Below, in pieces: positions 7,066-14,359 of a stretch of DNA of 34,060 nucleotides. Every line of letters starts with the position of its first letter. Position 1 is the stretch's first letter. Source of the stretch: an uncultured Victivallales bacterium (GTDB lineage Bacteria; Verrucomicrobiota; Lentisphaeria; Oligosphaerales; JAFGRS01); assembly GCA_903837355.1 (NCBI GenBank), contig CAILUI010000400.1, positions 1 through 34,060 of the forward strand, written 5' to 3'. A program made the position numbers and the translations under genes. The notes below the pieces were generated by a model, which searched no databases, had not been told where the DNA came from, and saw only the letters and a list, made by a program, of their open reading frames with translations.

Positions 7066-7560
7066 CTACAGCTCCGCCTCCAGGGCCGCGGTGTCGAGCT
7101 TGTACTCGCTGGCCTCGCCGCGCTCGATGCTGGCGCCGGGGACGTCCTGGCCGGCGGCGATGCGCCGAGTGACGGCATCCTTGATGATCGTATCGACGGT
7201 CTTGATCAGGTCGGGGTAGCCGTTGTCCTTGGCGTACTCGATCAGCGCCTCGGCGTCCTCGATGATCAGCCGGGTCGAGGTCCGCAGGCCGTACTTGCCC
7301 CAGGGCGTGGTCCGCATCCGGGGCTTCTGGAAGTTGTCGCGGTGGGCGTGGACGAAGGCCGACAGTTTGGCCTCGGCGAGCTCGACGTACTGGCGGGCCT
7401 TGGTCGTGTCCAGGGCGAGCTGCTCGCGGATCTCGCTGATCTGCTTCTCGGCCGCGGCCTCGCGGCGCAGGATCTCCAGGCGGGCGTCGAAGATGCCGTG
7501 CAGCAGATCGTCGGCATCGGCGCAGGTCGTGTCGCGGGCGTCGGTGAGTCTCTCGGGCAT
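7066..7560 (-). CDS. Mu Gam-like host-nuclease inhibitor (DNA-end protection)
   Basis: Of 164 residues, the N-terminal half is a long charged helix (about 15-70, heptad-like, ILRREAAAEKQISEIREQLAL). The C-terminal half has GKYGLRTSTRLIIEDAEALIEYAKDNGYPDLIKTVDTI..DAV and a late IPGA-like turn (DVPGASIERGEASEYKLD), matching the Mu Gam fold, a Ku-like dimer that encircles double-strand DNA ends and blocks exonucleases. Position just after MuB agrees. GGAG lies 8 bases before ATG 7560. A family-D repeat lies just upstream. Confidence 0.75.
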   Translation of the reverse strand: MPERLTDARDTTCADADDLLHGIFDARLEILRREAAAEKQISEIREQLALDTTKARQYVELAEAKLSAFVHAHRDNFQKPRMRTTPWGKYGLRTSTRLIIEDAEALIEYAKDNGYPDLIKTVDTIIKDAVTRRIAAGQDVPGASIERGEASEYKLDTAALEAEL

Positions 7561-7586
7561 GGGGCGATCTCCTTTGAATGGGACCT

Positions 7587-7610
7587 ATCGGACGGATCGG
7601 ACGGATCGGA
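7587..7610. repeat. Family D repeat: 9-bp period GGATCGGAC
   Basis: Three units of ATCGGACGG in the 60-base gap between the MuB-like and Gam-like genes. The same unit recurs at 18021, 19190, 28611, 30241 and 31310. Confidence 0.8.
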
Positions 7611-7620
7611 TGGCGAGTAC

Positions 7621-8664
7621 TCAGTCGGCATCCCAACGGTTCAGGCTCTCGCGGAAGTCGCAGGCGGCGCGCAGGTGGGCGACGTTCAGGGCCTCGCTCT
7701 TGTGCTGGGCCAGCAGCGCGGCCTGGCGCAGCAGGGTGAAGAGCACACGCACATGGCCCTCCCCGCCGGCGATCCGCCGGGCCTCGGCGATCAGGTCTGC
7801 CTTGGGGTCGTCGGTGAACGCCGCGCAGATATCGGCCGCTTCGTCGCGGGTCACCTTCTCGGGGATCTTCAGCGTGACCGCGATCCTCCCGGCGAGCTGC
7901 TCGAACCACTCGCGCATGCGGCCGCCGCGCATCTCGGCGGGGAAGATATCCGTGGCGATCAGGACGATGCCGCAGCCGCAGGTGTCGTGCAGCCGGCGGA
8001 TGAACTCGATGGGGGTGATGTTGTTCGCCTTCGCGGGCAGCAGCCGCGCAACCTCATCGAAGATCAGGGTGTGGCGGTAGTCGAAGCTGCGCTCCAGGAT
8101 GTTCATCAGCTCCGAGTTCGGGTGGTTCAGTCCCACGCCGGCCGCCTTGGCGATGGCCTCCATCAGGCCGCGCAGCCCTCCCGCCACCTGGCACTCGACA
8201 TAGTTGCTGAAGCCGTGGTTGTTCATGCGCCGCCACTCGCGCGCCGCGTGGCTCTTGCTGCGGCCCGTCGGCCCCACGATCATGGTGATCGCGTTCTGCT
8301 TCTTGGCGATGTCCATGGTCGCGTGGATGCGCCGGGTGACCACGGTCTCCACGAACTGCGTGGAGCCGCGCAGCGTCTCCCGGTTGCGGAGCTGCTCGAG
8401 ACGCGCGCAGAACTGGGCGATGTCAGCCGGGTACACCCCGCGCCAGACGCGCGTGATCGTGGTCCAGTCGACCTTCAGCCAATCCTCGAGCGCGGACCGA
8501 CTCCCGTGCAGCGCGTCGATGCAGTACCCGTGCAGCCAGAGCAGCAGATCCTGCTGCTCCTGGGTGTACTTGCCGATCCCCTGCAGGATCTCGGTGCGCG
8601 GGATGTTGATGTGGTCTCCGCGGCGCGCCCCCACAAATCCGCCCGTTCCATTCTCGTCGCTCAT
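7621..8664 (-). CDS. MuB-like AAA+ ATPase (transposition target-capture protein)
   Basis: This 347-residue protein has an N-terminal helix-turn-helix-like part (about 25-100), then an AAA+ core: Walker A GPTGRSKS (131-138), Walker B TLIFDE (199-204) and a sensor-1-like LIATDI (235-240). MuB binds DNA non-specifically with ATP, delivers target DNA to the transposase and gives target immunity. The Walker A has Ser where the usual G-x4-GK[S/T] has Gly before the Lys. The gene overlaps the transposase stop by ATGA, as expected for an A-B pair made in fixed ratio. Length exceeds Mu B (312), mostly at the N-terminus. Confidence 0.88.
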   Translation of the reverse strand: MSDENGTGGFVGARRGDHINIPRTEILQGIGKYTQEQQDLLLWLHGYCIDALHGSRSALEDWLKVDWTTITRVWRGVYPADIAQFCARLEQLRNRETLRGSTQFVETVVTRRIHATMDIAKKQNAITMIVGPTGRSKSHAAREWRRMNNHGFSNYVECQVAGGLRGLMEAIAKAAGVGLNHPNSELMNILERSFDYRHTLIFDEVARLLPAKANNITPIEFIRRLHDTCGCGIVLIATDIFPAEMRGGRMREWFEQLAGRIAVTLKIPEKVTRDEAADICAAFTDDPKADLIAEARRIAGGEGHVRVLFTLLRQAALLAQHKSEALNVAHLRAACDFRESLNRWDAD

Positions 8665-10643
8665 GACCCGAACCCTCCCTGGTTGATGTCAGCCAGCAGC
8701 GCGAAGTCCGCGGCCGAATGCCGCGGCGGCTCTGCCGGCGGTGCAGACTCGGTATCGTGTCCCCCCAGCAGGCGCTCCAGGAGCGCCGCATCGGCGCGCG
8801 AAGTGGGGGTTGAGGGGACGGGAGCAGCCACTTCCGGTACCGGCGGCAGCGTCGCCAGGCTCGTGCTCTTGCCGTCCTGGATGGCCGCCAGGTGGCGGTA
8901 GATGTGCGCCGGACCGGTGACGCTGCGGACCTGGCCCTTCTTCTCGAGCTCGACGGCGCGGCTCCAGTCGATCTGCAGGCGGTCCATGCCGGCCAGGCCG
9001 TAGGTGCCCGCCGTCGCGTCCTCGATCGCCGCCGTCAGCGCCTTGCGCTGGATGGCCTGCTCCCGGAGTTCCGCCTCCAGGTCGGCGCCGCCGGCGAGCG
9101 CCGAGACCAACCGCTTCAGCTCGAGCTCCGCCATCAGCCTGCCCTTCAGGTCACAGGCAAACGCGGCATGGTTCACCGGATCCACCCGCAGCACCACGCG
9201 GCTGCCGACATACGGCCACAACGCGCGCGACTGCCAGTCGGCACCCTTGTACACCACCGTGCCGCCCGCCCGCACCATCGGGCAGGCTACCGGGATCGCC
9301 AGGCCGAGCCGAACCGACTGCACGTCCAGCAGCGGCCCGCCGGTCCCCGCCGTCCACACCTCGGCCGGGCTGTGCCCTTTGAGGATCCTGCCCTTGCCGT
9401 GGCGCTGGTGGTAGACCTTCGCGACCCACGCCTCCCAGGCCTTGACGAACTGGCCCAGAGTCGGCAGCTCCCCAGGGTTCTGGCTGTAGTAGTTCGCCTT
9501 GTCCGGCCGCTCGATCGGGTTGCGCCCGCGGTAGCTTGCCCAGAGCTTGGTGAACATGCCGCAGACCGTGCCAAAGATGCGCTCGACCGTCTTCGCCCGC
9601 GCGTTGTAGGCGTTGCTCCGGCGCGCCGTGCAGCCCAGGTCGGCGATGCTCTGCAGTTCCAGCCCCGGCGCGTTCGCGTCGGTCCAGGGCGAGGTGAACC
9701 CCTGCAGCAGGAAGTCGCTGCCGCGGTCCGTCAGCAGCCCGGCCGCGCAGTGCATACGGTTCAGCAGGATCCCATTGCGCAGCGCTTCCAGGATCGTGCG
9801 GTGATTCGGGTTCCCCTCCGTGATGCACCAGCCGACAATCGCCAGCGAGCGGCCGTCGAGCCAGGCCGTGATCCAGGGCCGCACCGGCTTCCATCCGTCG
9901 CCATCCGGGACCTTGATCATGGCGTCGAACTGGTGATGGTCGCCGATCCACACATCATTCGGCGCCACCGCATCCCAGCTTCGGGTGATGTGACCGACGA
10001 CGCGGTTGCGCGCCCACTCCGGGCCGCGCCGCGCGCACTCGGCGCGCATGCGCACGTCCGGGTGCTTGTACCAGTGGCGCACCTGGTGCAGCCGCGGCAC
10101 GTCCGCAATGCCGCTGCGCCGGCAGCTCATCAGCGCGTACTCGTACGCAGTCGCCAGGCTGAACTGCTCCCCGCTCTCATAGAACCCGGCGAAGATCGGC
10201 CAGAACCGCGCATCGCCATCCCGCTCGCGGCGACCGTTCGCCCAGCGCGGCAACAGCGCCTCGCGGTTGTCCCAGGCGATCTGGCCATTGCCGTGCGTGC
10301 CCAGGTCACGACGCCACTTGCGCAGGTTGAAGACGCTGAGCAGTTCCGCGATCGCGGGGAAGTCGGCCTTCGCCGTCACCCTGACCAGAGCCACGGCATG
10401 CTCATCGCTGCGGGCCTCGCTGCTCTGCTTCAGCTCCTCGCAGCGCTTGACGAACTGCCAGCGCTCATTGCCGATGGCGACATACTGCGGCGGCGGCCCC
10501 GCCTGCCGATCGGCGCGCACCAGGGCGGCGCCCTGGATATCGGCCCGGATCAGCGGCGCGGGCGCTACGACGGCAGGCAGAGCCACGGCGGCCGATCCGG
10601 TGCTCTCGGGCAGGCGCAACAGGTTGGATACGGAGAGCTTCAT
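8661..10643 (-). CDS. MuA-like DDE transposase
   Basis: A 660-residue protein, the size of MuA. An N-terminal DNA-binding part (about 55-230) precedes an RNase H-like catalytic core: D235 in IGDHHQFD, D306 in LLTDRGSD and E354 in KTVERIFGT, spaced as in MuA-type DDE enzymes. A beta-barrel-like domain and a C-terminal segment, the part of MuA that contacts MuB and ClpX, follow. It catalyses donor cleavage and strand transfer for integration and replicative transposition. The start ATG 10643 overlaps the upstream gene's stop (ATGA), with no separate strong ribosome site. No dispersed repeats are found inside this gene, unlike many of its neighbours. Confidence 0.93.
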   Translation of the reverse strand: MKLSVSNLLRLPESTGSAAVALPAVVAPAPLIRADIQGAALVRADRQAGPPPQYVAIGNERWQFVKRCEELKQSSEARSDEHAVALVRVTAKADFPAIAELLSVFNLRKWRRDLGTHGNGQIAWDNREALLPRWANGRRERDGDARFWPIFAGFYESGEQFSLATAYEYALMSCRRSGIADVPRLHQVRHWYKHPDVRMRAECARRGPEWARNRVVGHITRSWDAVAPNDVWIGDHHQFDAMIKVPDGDGWKPVRPWITAWLDGRSLAIVGWCITEGNPNHRTILEALRNGILLNRMHCAAGLLTDRGSDFLLQGFTSPWTDANAPGLELQSIADLGCTARRSNAYNARAKTVERIFGTVCGMFTKLWASYRGRNPIERPDKANYYSQNPGELPTLGQFVKAWEAWVAKVYHQRHGKGRILKGHSPAEVWTAGTGGPLLDVQSVRLGLAIPVACPMVRAGGTVVYKGADWQSRALWPYVGSRVVLRVDPVNHAAFACDLKGRLMAELELKRLVSALAGGADLEAELREQAIQRKALTAAIEDATAGTYGLAGMDRLQIDWSRAVELEKKGQVRSVTGPAHIYRHLAAIQDGKSTSLATLPPVPEVAAPVPSTPTSRADAALLERLLGGHDTESAPPAEPPRHSAADFALLADINQGGFGS

Positions 10644-11431
10644 ACACCCTTCGCAGCTTGCTTGTCTGCCTCTTCGGCCAGTTCACGCAGGGCCGCCGCC
10701 AGATCGCGGGCCTTGCCGGCATCCATCCGGGGAACCATGGCATCCAGGCAGACGACTGAACGGAAGGCGATCAACTGCGCCGCGCCAGCACTCACCGATC
10801 CGGCCCGCGCGTGCACCTGGTCGTGAAATACCTGGGGATCGTCGACCTTGGCAGGAGGCGCAAAGAGCAGATCGAGGAAGTCGTACTGCGTACGGCTGGT
10901 ATGGGTTGGTGCAGGCGCGTCTTCGGTCGGTTCCCCGGCCGCCTTCAGCCAGCGATTCACCGCAGCGCGGACTTCGTCGCGGCTATGATCCTGGGGACGC
11001 GCCTTCTCGAGGAAGGGGCCGACAAGGTGGTCGGGAAGCCGCGACATGGCGAGAAGCTTCTCATAGTCGAGAGAGCAGAGTATCTCATGAGATACAGGCA
11101 ATTTGTTAGTATGTTTCTCCAGGAACGCTCCTACGGACCTCAGTTTGTGGACATAGTGCTTCTCCCACCCCCACCGGTCCACGCAAGCGCTGACCCAGGC
11201 CGAGGCGCCCTCATCGGTCTGCGGAAAGTCCTCTACCCGCGCTTTGGCGATGCACTCGGCAATGCGCAGCAGGAGCCGCTTCCCGAGACCAATGCACTGG
11301 TCGACCATGGTAGCCTTGGCTTCCCAGCCATCCGGGATCGGGGGAAGCGACGGCAGTGAGGATATCGAGGGCAGCGCCACGGCGTCCGGCGCCGGCGTCT
11401 CAGTGGTTGGGGTGGGGATGCTCTTACGCAT
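10640..11431 (-). CDS. Unrecognised early protein, possible DNA-binding
   Basis: ATG 11431 lies inside the end of the upstream gene (8-base overlap), giving 263 residues. A Pro/Ser-rich N-terminus (about 1-35) is followed by a helical region (GWEKHYVHKLRSVGAFLEKHTNKLPVSHEILCSLDYEKLLAMSRLP) with the layout of ParB/DUF3102-like helix-turn-helix proteins, then a variable linker and a helical C-terminus (GAAQLIAFRSVVCLDAMVPRM..). The linker holds a family-A mini-hairpin read as TSRTQYDF. Position just before transposase suggests a role in early control or transposition. Function not known. Confidence 0.6.
   Translation of the reverse strand: MRKSIPTPTTETPAPDAVALPSISSLPSLPPIPDGWEAKATMVDQCIGLGKRLLLRIAECIAKARVEDFPQTDEGASAWVSACVDRWGWEKHYVHKLRSVGAFLEKHTNKLPVSHEILCSLDYEKLLAMSRLPDHLVGPFLEKARPQDHSRDEVRAAVNRWLKAAGEPTEDAPAPTHTSRTQYDFLDLLFAPPAKVDDPQVFHDQVHARAGSVSAGAAQLIAFRSVVCLDAMVPRMDAGKARDLAAALRELAEEADKQAAKGV
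10883..10903 (+). repeat. Family A mini-hairpin, stem GTAC/GTAC
   Basis: GTAC-TGC-GTAC followed by GGCTGGTATG. It lies in frame, antisense, in the linker of the gene at 10640-11431. Confidence 0.7.
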
Positions 11432-11735
11432 GCGCGCTCGTCTCCTCCTTGGCCAGCTCGACGGGTTCCCAGTTCGGACCGAGCTTGCGAGCGCAGCGGG
11501 CGCAGACCTGGACCGCACCGCCGTCAAAGCCCGTTGCGCGCCGCATCAGACGCCAGCCCTTGCCCAGGATCGCCGCTTCCGTCGAGGCTCCCAGGGCCAG
11601 GCTGGTGGACATGGGGCCGAAGGTGCTGCGGACCCCGCAAAGGTCGCACTCGATGCGCTCGACGGGCACGGTGTGGAAGCACAGTTCGCACTCGGGGATC
11701 TGCGACCGGCTGTTCTTGGGAGATGTCTTTGCCAT
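11424..11735 (-). CDS. Small zinc-finger-type early protein
   Basis: This 103-residue protein starts at ATG 11735 with GGAG 8 bases upstream. CELC (18-21), CDLC (32-35) and CARC (79-82) pairs suggest one zinc site built from two of the pairs, with a middle segment of small residues between the second and third. It may be a transcription or replication accessory. I do not recognise the family. Its TAA overlaps the following ATG by 8 bases. Confidence 0.6.
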   Translation of the reverse strand: MAKTSPKNSRSQIPECELCFHTVPVERIECDLCGVRSTFGPMSTSLALGASTEAAILGKGWRLMRRATGFDGGAVQVCARCARKLGPNWEPVELAKEETSAHA

Positions 11736-11737
11736 GG

Positions 11738-11914
11738 TCAATCTCCGTCCTCTTCGTCGGCGTCATCCTGTGCATCGAGAAGCAACCGCACCGCCATCAA
11801 AGCCGCCTTCTGGGCCTGACTCCCACCGTCCGTTCTCACCACCGGAGGGTCGAAGTGCGTGCGGATCCTGATCTCGCCATCCTCGTCCTCGAAGGTCACT
11901 GTCGCTTTGCCCAT
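11738..11914 (-). CDS. Small acidic early protein (58 aa)
   Basis: ATG 11914 with GGGAG about 9 bases upstream opens 58 residues. It begins with a beta-like MGKATVTFEDEDGEIRI, has a helix (SQAQKAALMAVRLLLDAQ) and an acidic end (DDADEEDGD). The stop lies 2 bases before the next ATG and the tail encodes that gene's ribosome site. No family is recognised; compact acidic early proteins of phages are often inhibitors or DNA mimics, but nothing here proves it. Confidence 0.55.
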   Translation of the reverse strand: MGKATVTFEDEDGEIRIRTHFDPPVVRTDGGSQAQKAALMAVRLLLDAQDDADEEDGD

Positions 11915-11916
11915 GG

Positions 11917-12141
11917 TCAGATCTCCCGCTGAACGAACACCTGATCCTTGAAGGCCTCGCGGACGAACTGCAGGCGGCGGGTGAGGTGATCGCGATTGAT
12001 GGTCTGCCAGATCGCCCGGCGGATGAACTCGCTCATGGTCTCGCCCTGCTCCTCGGCGTGCTGGCGGATGGTCTCCAGCAGTTCGTTGGAGAGGCGGATC
12101 GGCGGCAGACGGCAGGCCTTGTATGTACGGGTCGTGCTCAC
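11917..12141 (-). CDS. Ribbon-helix-helix (CopG/Arc-type) protein
   Basis: A GTG start at 12141 with GGAGG 10 bases upstream gives 74 residues. CRLPPIRLSNELLETIRQHAEEQGETMSEFIRRAIWQ reads as beta-strand, helix, GETMSEF turn, helix, the ribbon-helix-helix fold, which binds operators as dimers. A basic C-terminal helix follows. The GTG overlaps the upstream stop (GTGA). A regulator of the early operon is likely; whether it acts with a toxin is unsupported because neither neighbour looks like one. Confidence 0.75.
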   Translation of the reverse strand: MSTTRTYKACRLPPIRLSNELLETIRQHAEEQGETMSEFIRRAIWQTINRDHLTRRLQFVREAFKDQVFVQREI

Positions 12142-12410
12142 GGGTGCGAAACCTCCGGTTTCTGCACGGGCGAGGCTGGCGCGGATGTACACGGCGCCGG
12201 CTCGTCGCCGAGGAGAGTCCAGTCGTACTGCCAGGGGTTGCACTCGCGCAGGCTATAGGGCCGCCCGGCAGAGAGCCGCTCGGCCAGGACCACGGCGGCG
12301 ACGCGCGGGTGCTGCCCGCCGGTGATCTCCTCCCTCTCCTCGCCGCAGCAGACGTAGCGCTTGCAGTCTCGGCCCAGGGTGCGGACGCAGATAAGGCGGG
12401 TAGAGCTCAT
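12138..12410 (-). CDS. Small early protein of unknown function (paralogue of next gene)
   Basis: Ninety residues from ATG 12410, which overlaps the upstream stop (ATGA). The core RLSAGRPYSLRECNPWQYDWTLLG resembles RAYTLREFNSYTWMIDV in the product of 12407-12661, suggesting tandem duplication and divergence. It has three Cys in the first half (CVRTLGRDCKRYVCCGEE), possibly a metal site. No family is recognised. Confidence 0.55.
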   Translation of the reverse strand: MSSTRLICVRTLGRDCKRYVCCGEEREEITGGQHPRVAAVVLAERLSAGRPYSLRECNPWQYDWTLLGDEPAPCTSAPASPVQKPEVSHP

Positions 12411-12661
12411 GAGTTGTCGCGCTCCGCGTGGTTGACGTCGATCATCCAGGTGTAGCTGTTGAACTCGCGCAGGGTGTACGCGCGGCCCATGGCGACCTTC
12501 TTCGCGCAGGCGTGGACGGCGCACATGTGGCCGCTGGTGCTGGTGGCCTTGAACCCGAGGGCCAGGCAGCGGGCCGTGATCGTGTCGCTCATCGGCTTCC
12601 GCCGGATCTCGATGAGGTGGGTGCGGATGCGGTCCGGGGTGGGGAGTTGGATAGGTTCCAT
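12407..12661 (-). CDS. Small early protein of unknown function
   Basis: Eighty-four residues from ATG 12661, 7 bases past the previous stop. CLALGF...CAVHACAKKVAMGRAYTLREFNSYTWMIDV shows a Cys/His-containing stretch then the aromatic segment shared with the next gene. The stop overlaps the next ATG (ATGA). No family is recognised. Confidence 0.55.
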   Translation of the reverse strand: MEPIQLPTPDRIRTHLIEIRRKPMSDTITARCLALGFKATSTSGHMCAVHACAKKVAMGRAYTLREFNSYTWMIDVNHAERDNS

Positions 12662-12667
12662 GGCGGC

Positions 12668-13735
12668 CTACTCCCGTGCCTCTGGGTAAGCTTCGAGGAT
12701 CTGCAGGGCACGCTCGGCGCGGTTGATGAGAGTGGATGCCTCGCAGACGCGGCCTACTGCGGCCAGAAGCCGCTCGATCAGAGTCCCCGGAAGGTGCGGC
12801 GGCGGGCAGGGACTGGGAGCGCCGACCGTCGGGTCGGCTTTGGTGCCGATCGGGTGCTGCGCACGGCTGGTCTCGGCGTTCCCAGGGGCCTGCAGTTCGG
12901 CCGGCGCGCCCGCGAGCCGGCTGCGCTGGCGCAGCTCGGCCGGCACCGCGGGGAGCTGCTTGCGGTACTGCTTGATGTAGTAGCGCAGCATGTCCTCAGT
13001 CAGGCTCTTGGCCACGCAGGCATGGCGGCGCTCGGGGGTGTCGATCTGGCGGGCAGCGTCGACGCCTGTCATACCAGCCGTCCGCAGGACCCACCAGGCA
13101 GTGACGGCCTCGAGGCGCGCCGCGATCGCGGCGTCCATCGTGGCTGCGGACGGCCGCTGAGTCGGCCGGGCGGCGCTGCGGGCCGCCATCCGGGCACGCT
13201 GCTTGGCGTTGTTGACGGCGCGCTGGCAGGTCGGGCAGCGCTTCTGGACGTTGGAGGTGCGCTGGAACGCCAGGTGGCAATCCGTGCACGTGGCCTGCGG
13301 ATTGAGGCGCGGCTGCTGCGGACGGCTGGTACTGGGAGCGCCGACCGTCTGGTCGGCTTCGGAGCCGATCGGGTGCTGCGCACGGCTGGTCTCGGCGCTC
13401 CCAGGGCCTCCTGCAGGTGGCGGCGATGCGGGGGCCGCCGCGGCTGGTAGGGGCGCTTCCTCATACCCGCCGTCTGCAAGACCCTCGGCCAGGTCGCTTA
13501 CCCACTGGCTCTTGGCCACGACCAGACTCACCAGGTCGGCGCGGCGCAGGTACTCGCCGTCGGACAGCACCAGGGTGCCGTTGGGCAGGACCTTATCCAC
13601 CACCTGGACGCGGTCGGGCTCGCCCTGGACCATCGCCTTGGTGCGGTAGTGGATGCACTCGCCGGGTCCTGCGGACGGCGGGTATGTCTGTGCAGCTCCG
13701 GCGACCTCTGTGCGTCTCTCCATTGCATGCGACAT
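12668..13735 (-). CDS. Zinc-ribbon early protein enlarged by dispersed repeats
   Basis: This 355-residue protein has GGAGG 7 bases before ATG 13735. N-terminal part: a KOW/SH3-like beta segment (EPDRVQVVDKVLPNGTLVLSDGEYLRRADLVSLV). Middle: a zinc ribbon CTDCHLAFQ...RCPTCQ with a basic NNAKQRARMAARSAARP after it. C-terminal part: helical (LRQRSRLAG, LIERLLAAVGRVCEASTLINRAERAL). Two cruciform family-B repeats and several family-A hairpins fall in the linkers and encode the twice-seen AETSRAQHPIG...ADxTVGAPS, so a large share of the Pro/Ala-rich linkers is repeat-derived. Function unknown; DNA or RNA binding is possible from the ribbon. Confidence 0.65.
   Translation of the reverse strand: MSHAMERRTEVAGAAQTYPPSAGPGECIHYRTKAMVQGEPDRVQVVDKVLPNGTLVLSDGEYLRRADLVSLVVAKSQWVSDLAEGLADGGYEEAPLPAAAAPASPPPAGGPGSAETSRAQHPIGSEADQTVGAPSTSRPQQPRLNPQATCTDCHLAFQRTSNVQKRCPTCQRAVNNAKQRARMAARSAARPTQRPSAATMDAAIAARLEAVTAWWVLRTAGMTGVDAARQIDTPERRHACVAKSLTEDMLRYYIKQYRKQLPAVPAELRQRSRLAGAPAELQAPGNAETSRAQHPIGTKADPTVGAPSPCPPPHLPGTLIERLLAAVGRVCEASTLINRAERALQILEAYPEARE
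12813..12885. repeat. Family B cruciform with nested family A hairpin
   Basis: CTGGGAGCGCCGA (12813-12825) pairs with TCGGCGTTCCCAG (12873-12885) over 13 bp with one G-T wobble. An inner hairpin surrounds TCGGC..GCCGA, and GTGC-TGC-GCAC-GGCTGG (family A) sits at 12854-12870. In frame in the gene at 12668-13735. Confidence 0.85.
13071..13090 (-). repeat. Family A mini-hairpin, stem GTCC/GGAC
   Basis: On the minus strand GTCC-TGC-GGAC-GGCTGGTAT, in frame as VLRTAGM in the gene at 12668-13735. Confidence 0.8.
13313..13482. repeat. Repeat cluster: decayed A, cruciform B with nested A, inverted A
   Basis: 13313-13331 is a family-A copy with an unmatched left arm. 13332-13404 is a family-B copy with a perfect 13-bp stem and an inner TCGGCT/AGCCGA hairpin. 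GTGC-TGC-GCAC-GGCTGG (13373-13389) is nested in it. 13464-13482 is a reverse family-A copy, stem GTCT/AGAC. The B copy is 73 bp like the one at 12813. Confidence 0.85.
13666..13686 (+). repeat. Family A mini-hairpin, stem GTCC/GGAC
   Basis: GTCC-TGC-GGAC-GGCGGGTATG near the 5' end of the gene at 12668-13735, encoding YPPSAGP on the sense strand. Confidence 0.8.
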
Positions 13736-13739
13736 AGCC

Positions 13740-13844
13740 TTACCTCCCCAGGTTGGCGATCGACAGGTAGAGCATCACGCCGCCGATGACCAGGGCGTGG
13801 GCGAGGAGACTCAGGGCGATGTAGGGGATCCAGTGCCGGATCAT
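13740..13844 (-). CDS. Small single-span membrane protein (34 aa)
   Basis: ATG 13844, with GGAG about 10 bases upstream, opens 34 residues that are almost entirely one membrane span (WIPYIALSLLAHALVIGGVMLYLSI) with a short basic start (MIRH) and end (NLGR). The stop lies 4 bases before the next start and the coding end contains that gene's GGGGAGG ribosome site. It sits 3 bases after the upstream stop. Short phage membrane peptides often disturb or protect the host membrane; no specific role can be claimed. Confidence 0.6.
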   Translation of the reverse strand: MIRHWIPYIALSLLAHALVIGGVMLYLSIANLGR

Positions 13845-13847
13845 GGG

Positions 13848-14357
13848 TCAGGCTCCTTTCACGGGGGTGGCGCGCAGGGTCTGCAGCAGGCTGATGACGA
13901 CACGGGTGACGTAGTTGCAGTCCTCGCGGGTGACAGTATTGCAGGCATCGTCGAAGCAGCCCATGCCGAGCTGGCACTCGAGCTCGGCGGCGATCTTCTC
14001 CCTCATGGCGCGGTGACGGTCGGTCTCCGACGGCCGGGGGGACGCGTCCCCCGCGGACCCCCCGAGTGCGGGCGCGACGGCTGGCACTGGCGAGTACTCC
14101 AGAGCTGCCGTCGCCCCCGGTGGCCGGGCGAGTACGCTGGGGGGATCTACGTCGAAGCGGCAGATGAGTTTCTCTCCGCGCTCGGCCATGTCCCATTTCA
14201 GCCGCCGCAGCGCCATATAGCAGGTATCTCGGCTCACAGACTCGCCGAGGTCGCGCGAGACGATGTGGATCAGCTTCCTGACCGACGTCTTCTGAGTGGC
14301 GGCCAGGTTCTTTTCCATCCAGGCTTTGACAAGATTGATCTTGCGAGGAGGATTCAT
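13848..14357 (-). CDS. Unrecognised early protein with helix-turn-helix-like N-terminus
   Basis: A 169-residue protein from ATG 14357. The N-terminal 65 residues (NLVKAWMEKNLAATQKTSVRKLIHIVSRDLG then SRDTCYMALRRLKWDM) look like a DNA-binding helical bundle. The middle (about 77-105) is encoded by a family-C repeat. The C-terminus has three or four Cys (CQLGMGCFDDACN, CNYVTR) in a helical setting. Its neighbours are coupled small early genes. Function unknown. Confidence 0.6.
   Translation of the reverse strand: MNPPRKINLVKAWMEKNLAATQKTSVRKLIHIVSRDLGESVSRDTCYMALRRLKWDMAERGEKLICRFDVDPPSVLARPPGATAALEYSPVPAVAPALGGSAGDASPRPSETDRHRAMREKIAAELECQLGMGCFDDACNTVTREDCNYVTRVVISLLQTLRATPVKGA
14036..14140 (+). 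repeat. Family C repeat, copy 1
   Basis: GGGGGACGCGTCCCCC palindrome followed by GCGGACCCCCC, a variable middle and GTGGCCGGGCGAGTACGC at the end. Shared with copies at 21130, 24093 and 32411. In frame in the gene at 13848-14357. Confidence 0.7.
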
Positions 14358-14359
14358 GG

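Noticed and set aside
8892..10826. A 644-codon open frame on the plus strand across the transposase gene
   Set aside because: It is antisense to a clear DDE transposase, with Arg/Ala/Val-rich composition typical of a shadow frame in GC-rich DNA.
11917..12410. Toxin-antitoxin pair (ribbon-helix-helix plus neighbour)
   Set aside because: The neighbouring protein has no recognisable toxin motif and gene order is that of a long phage operon.
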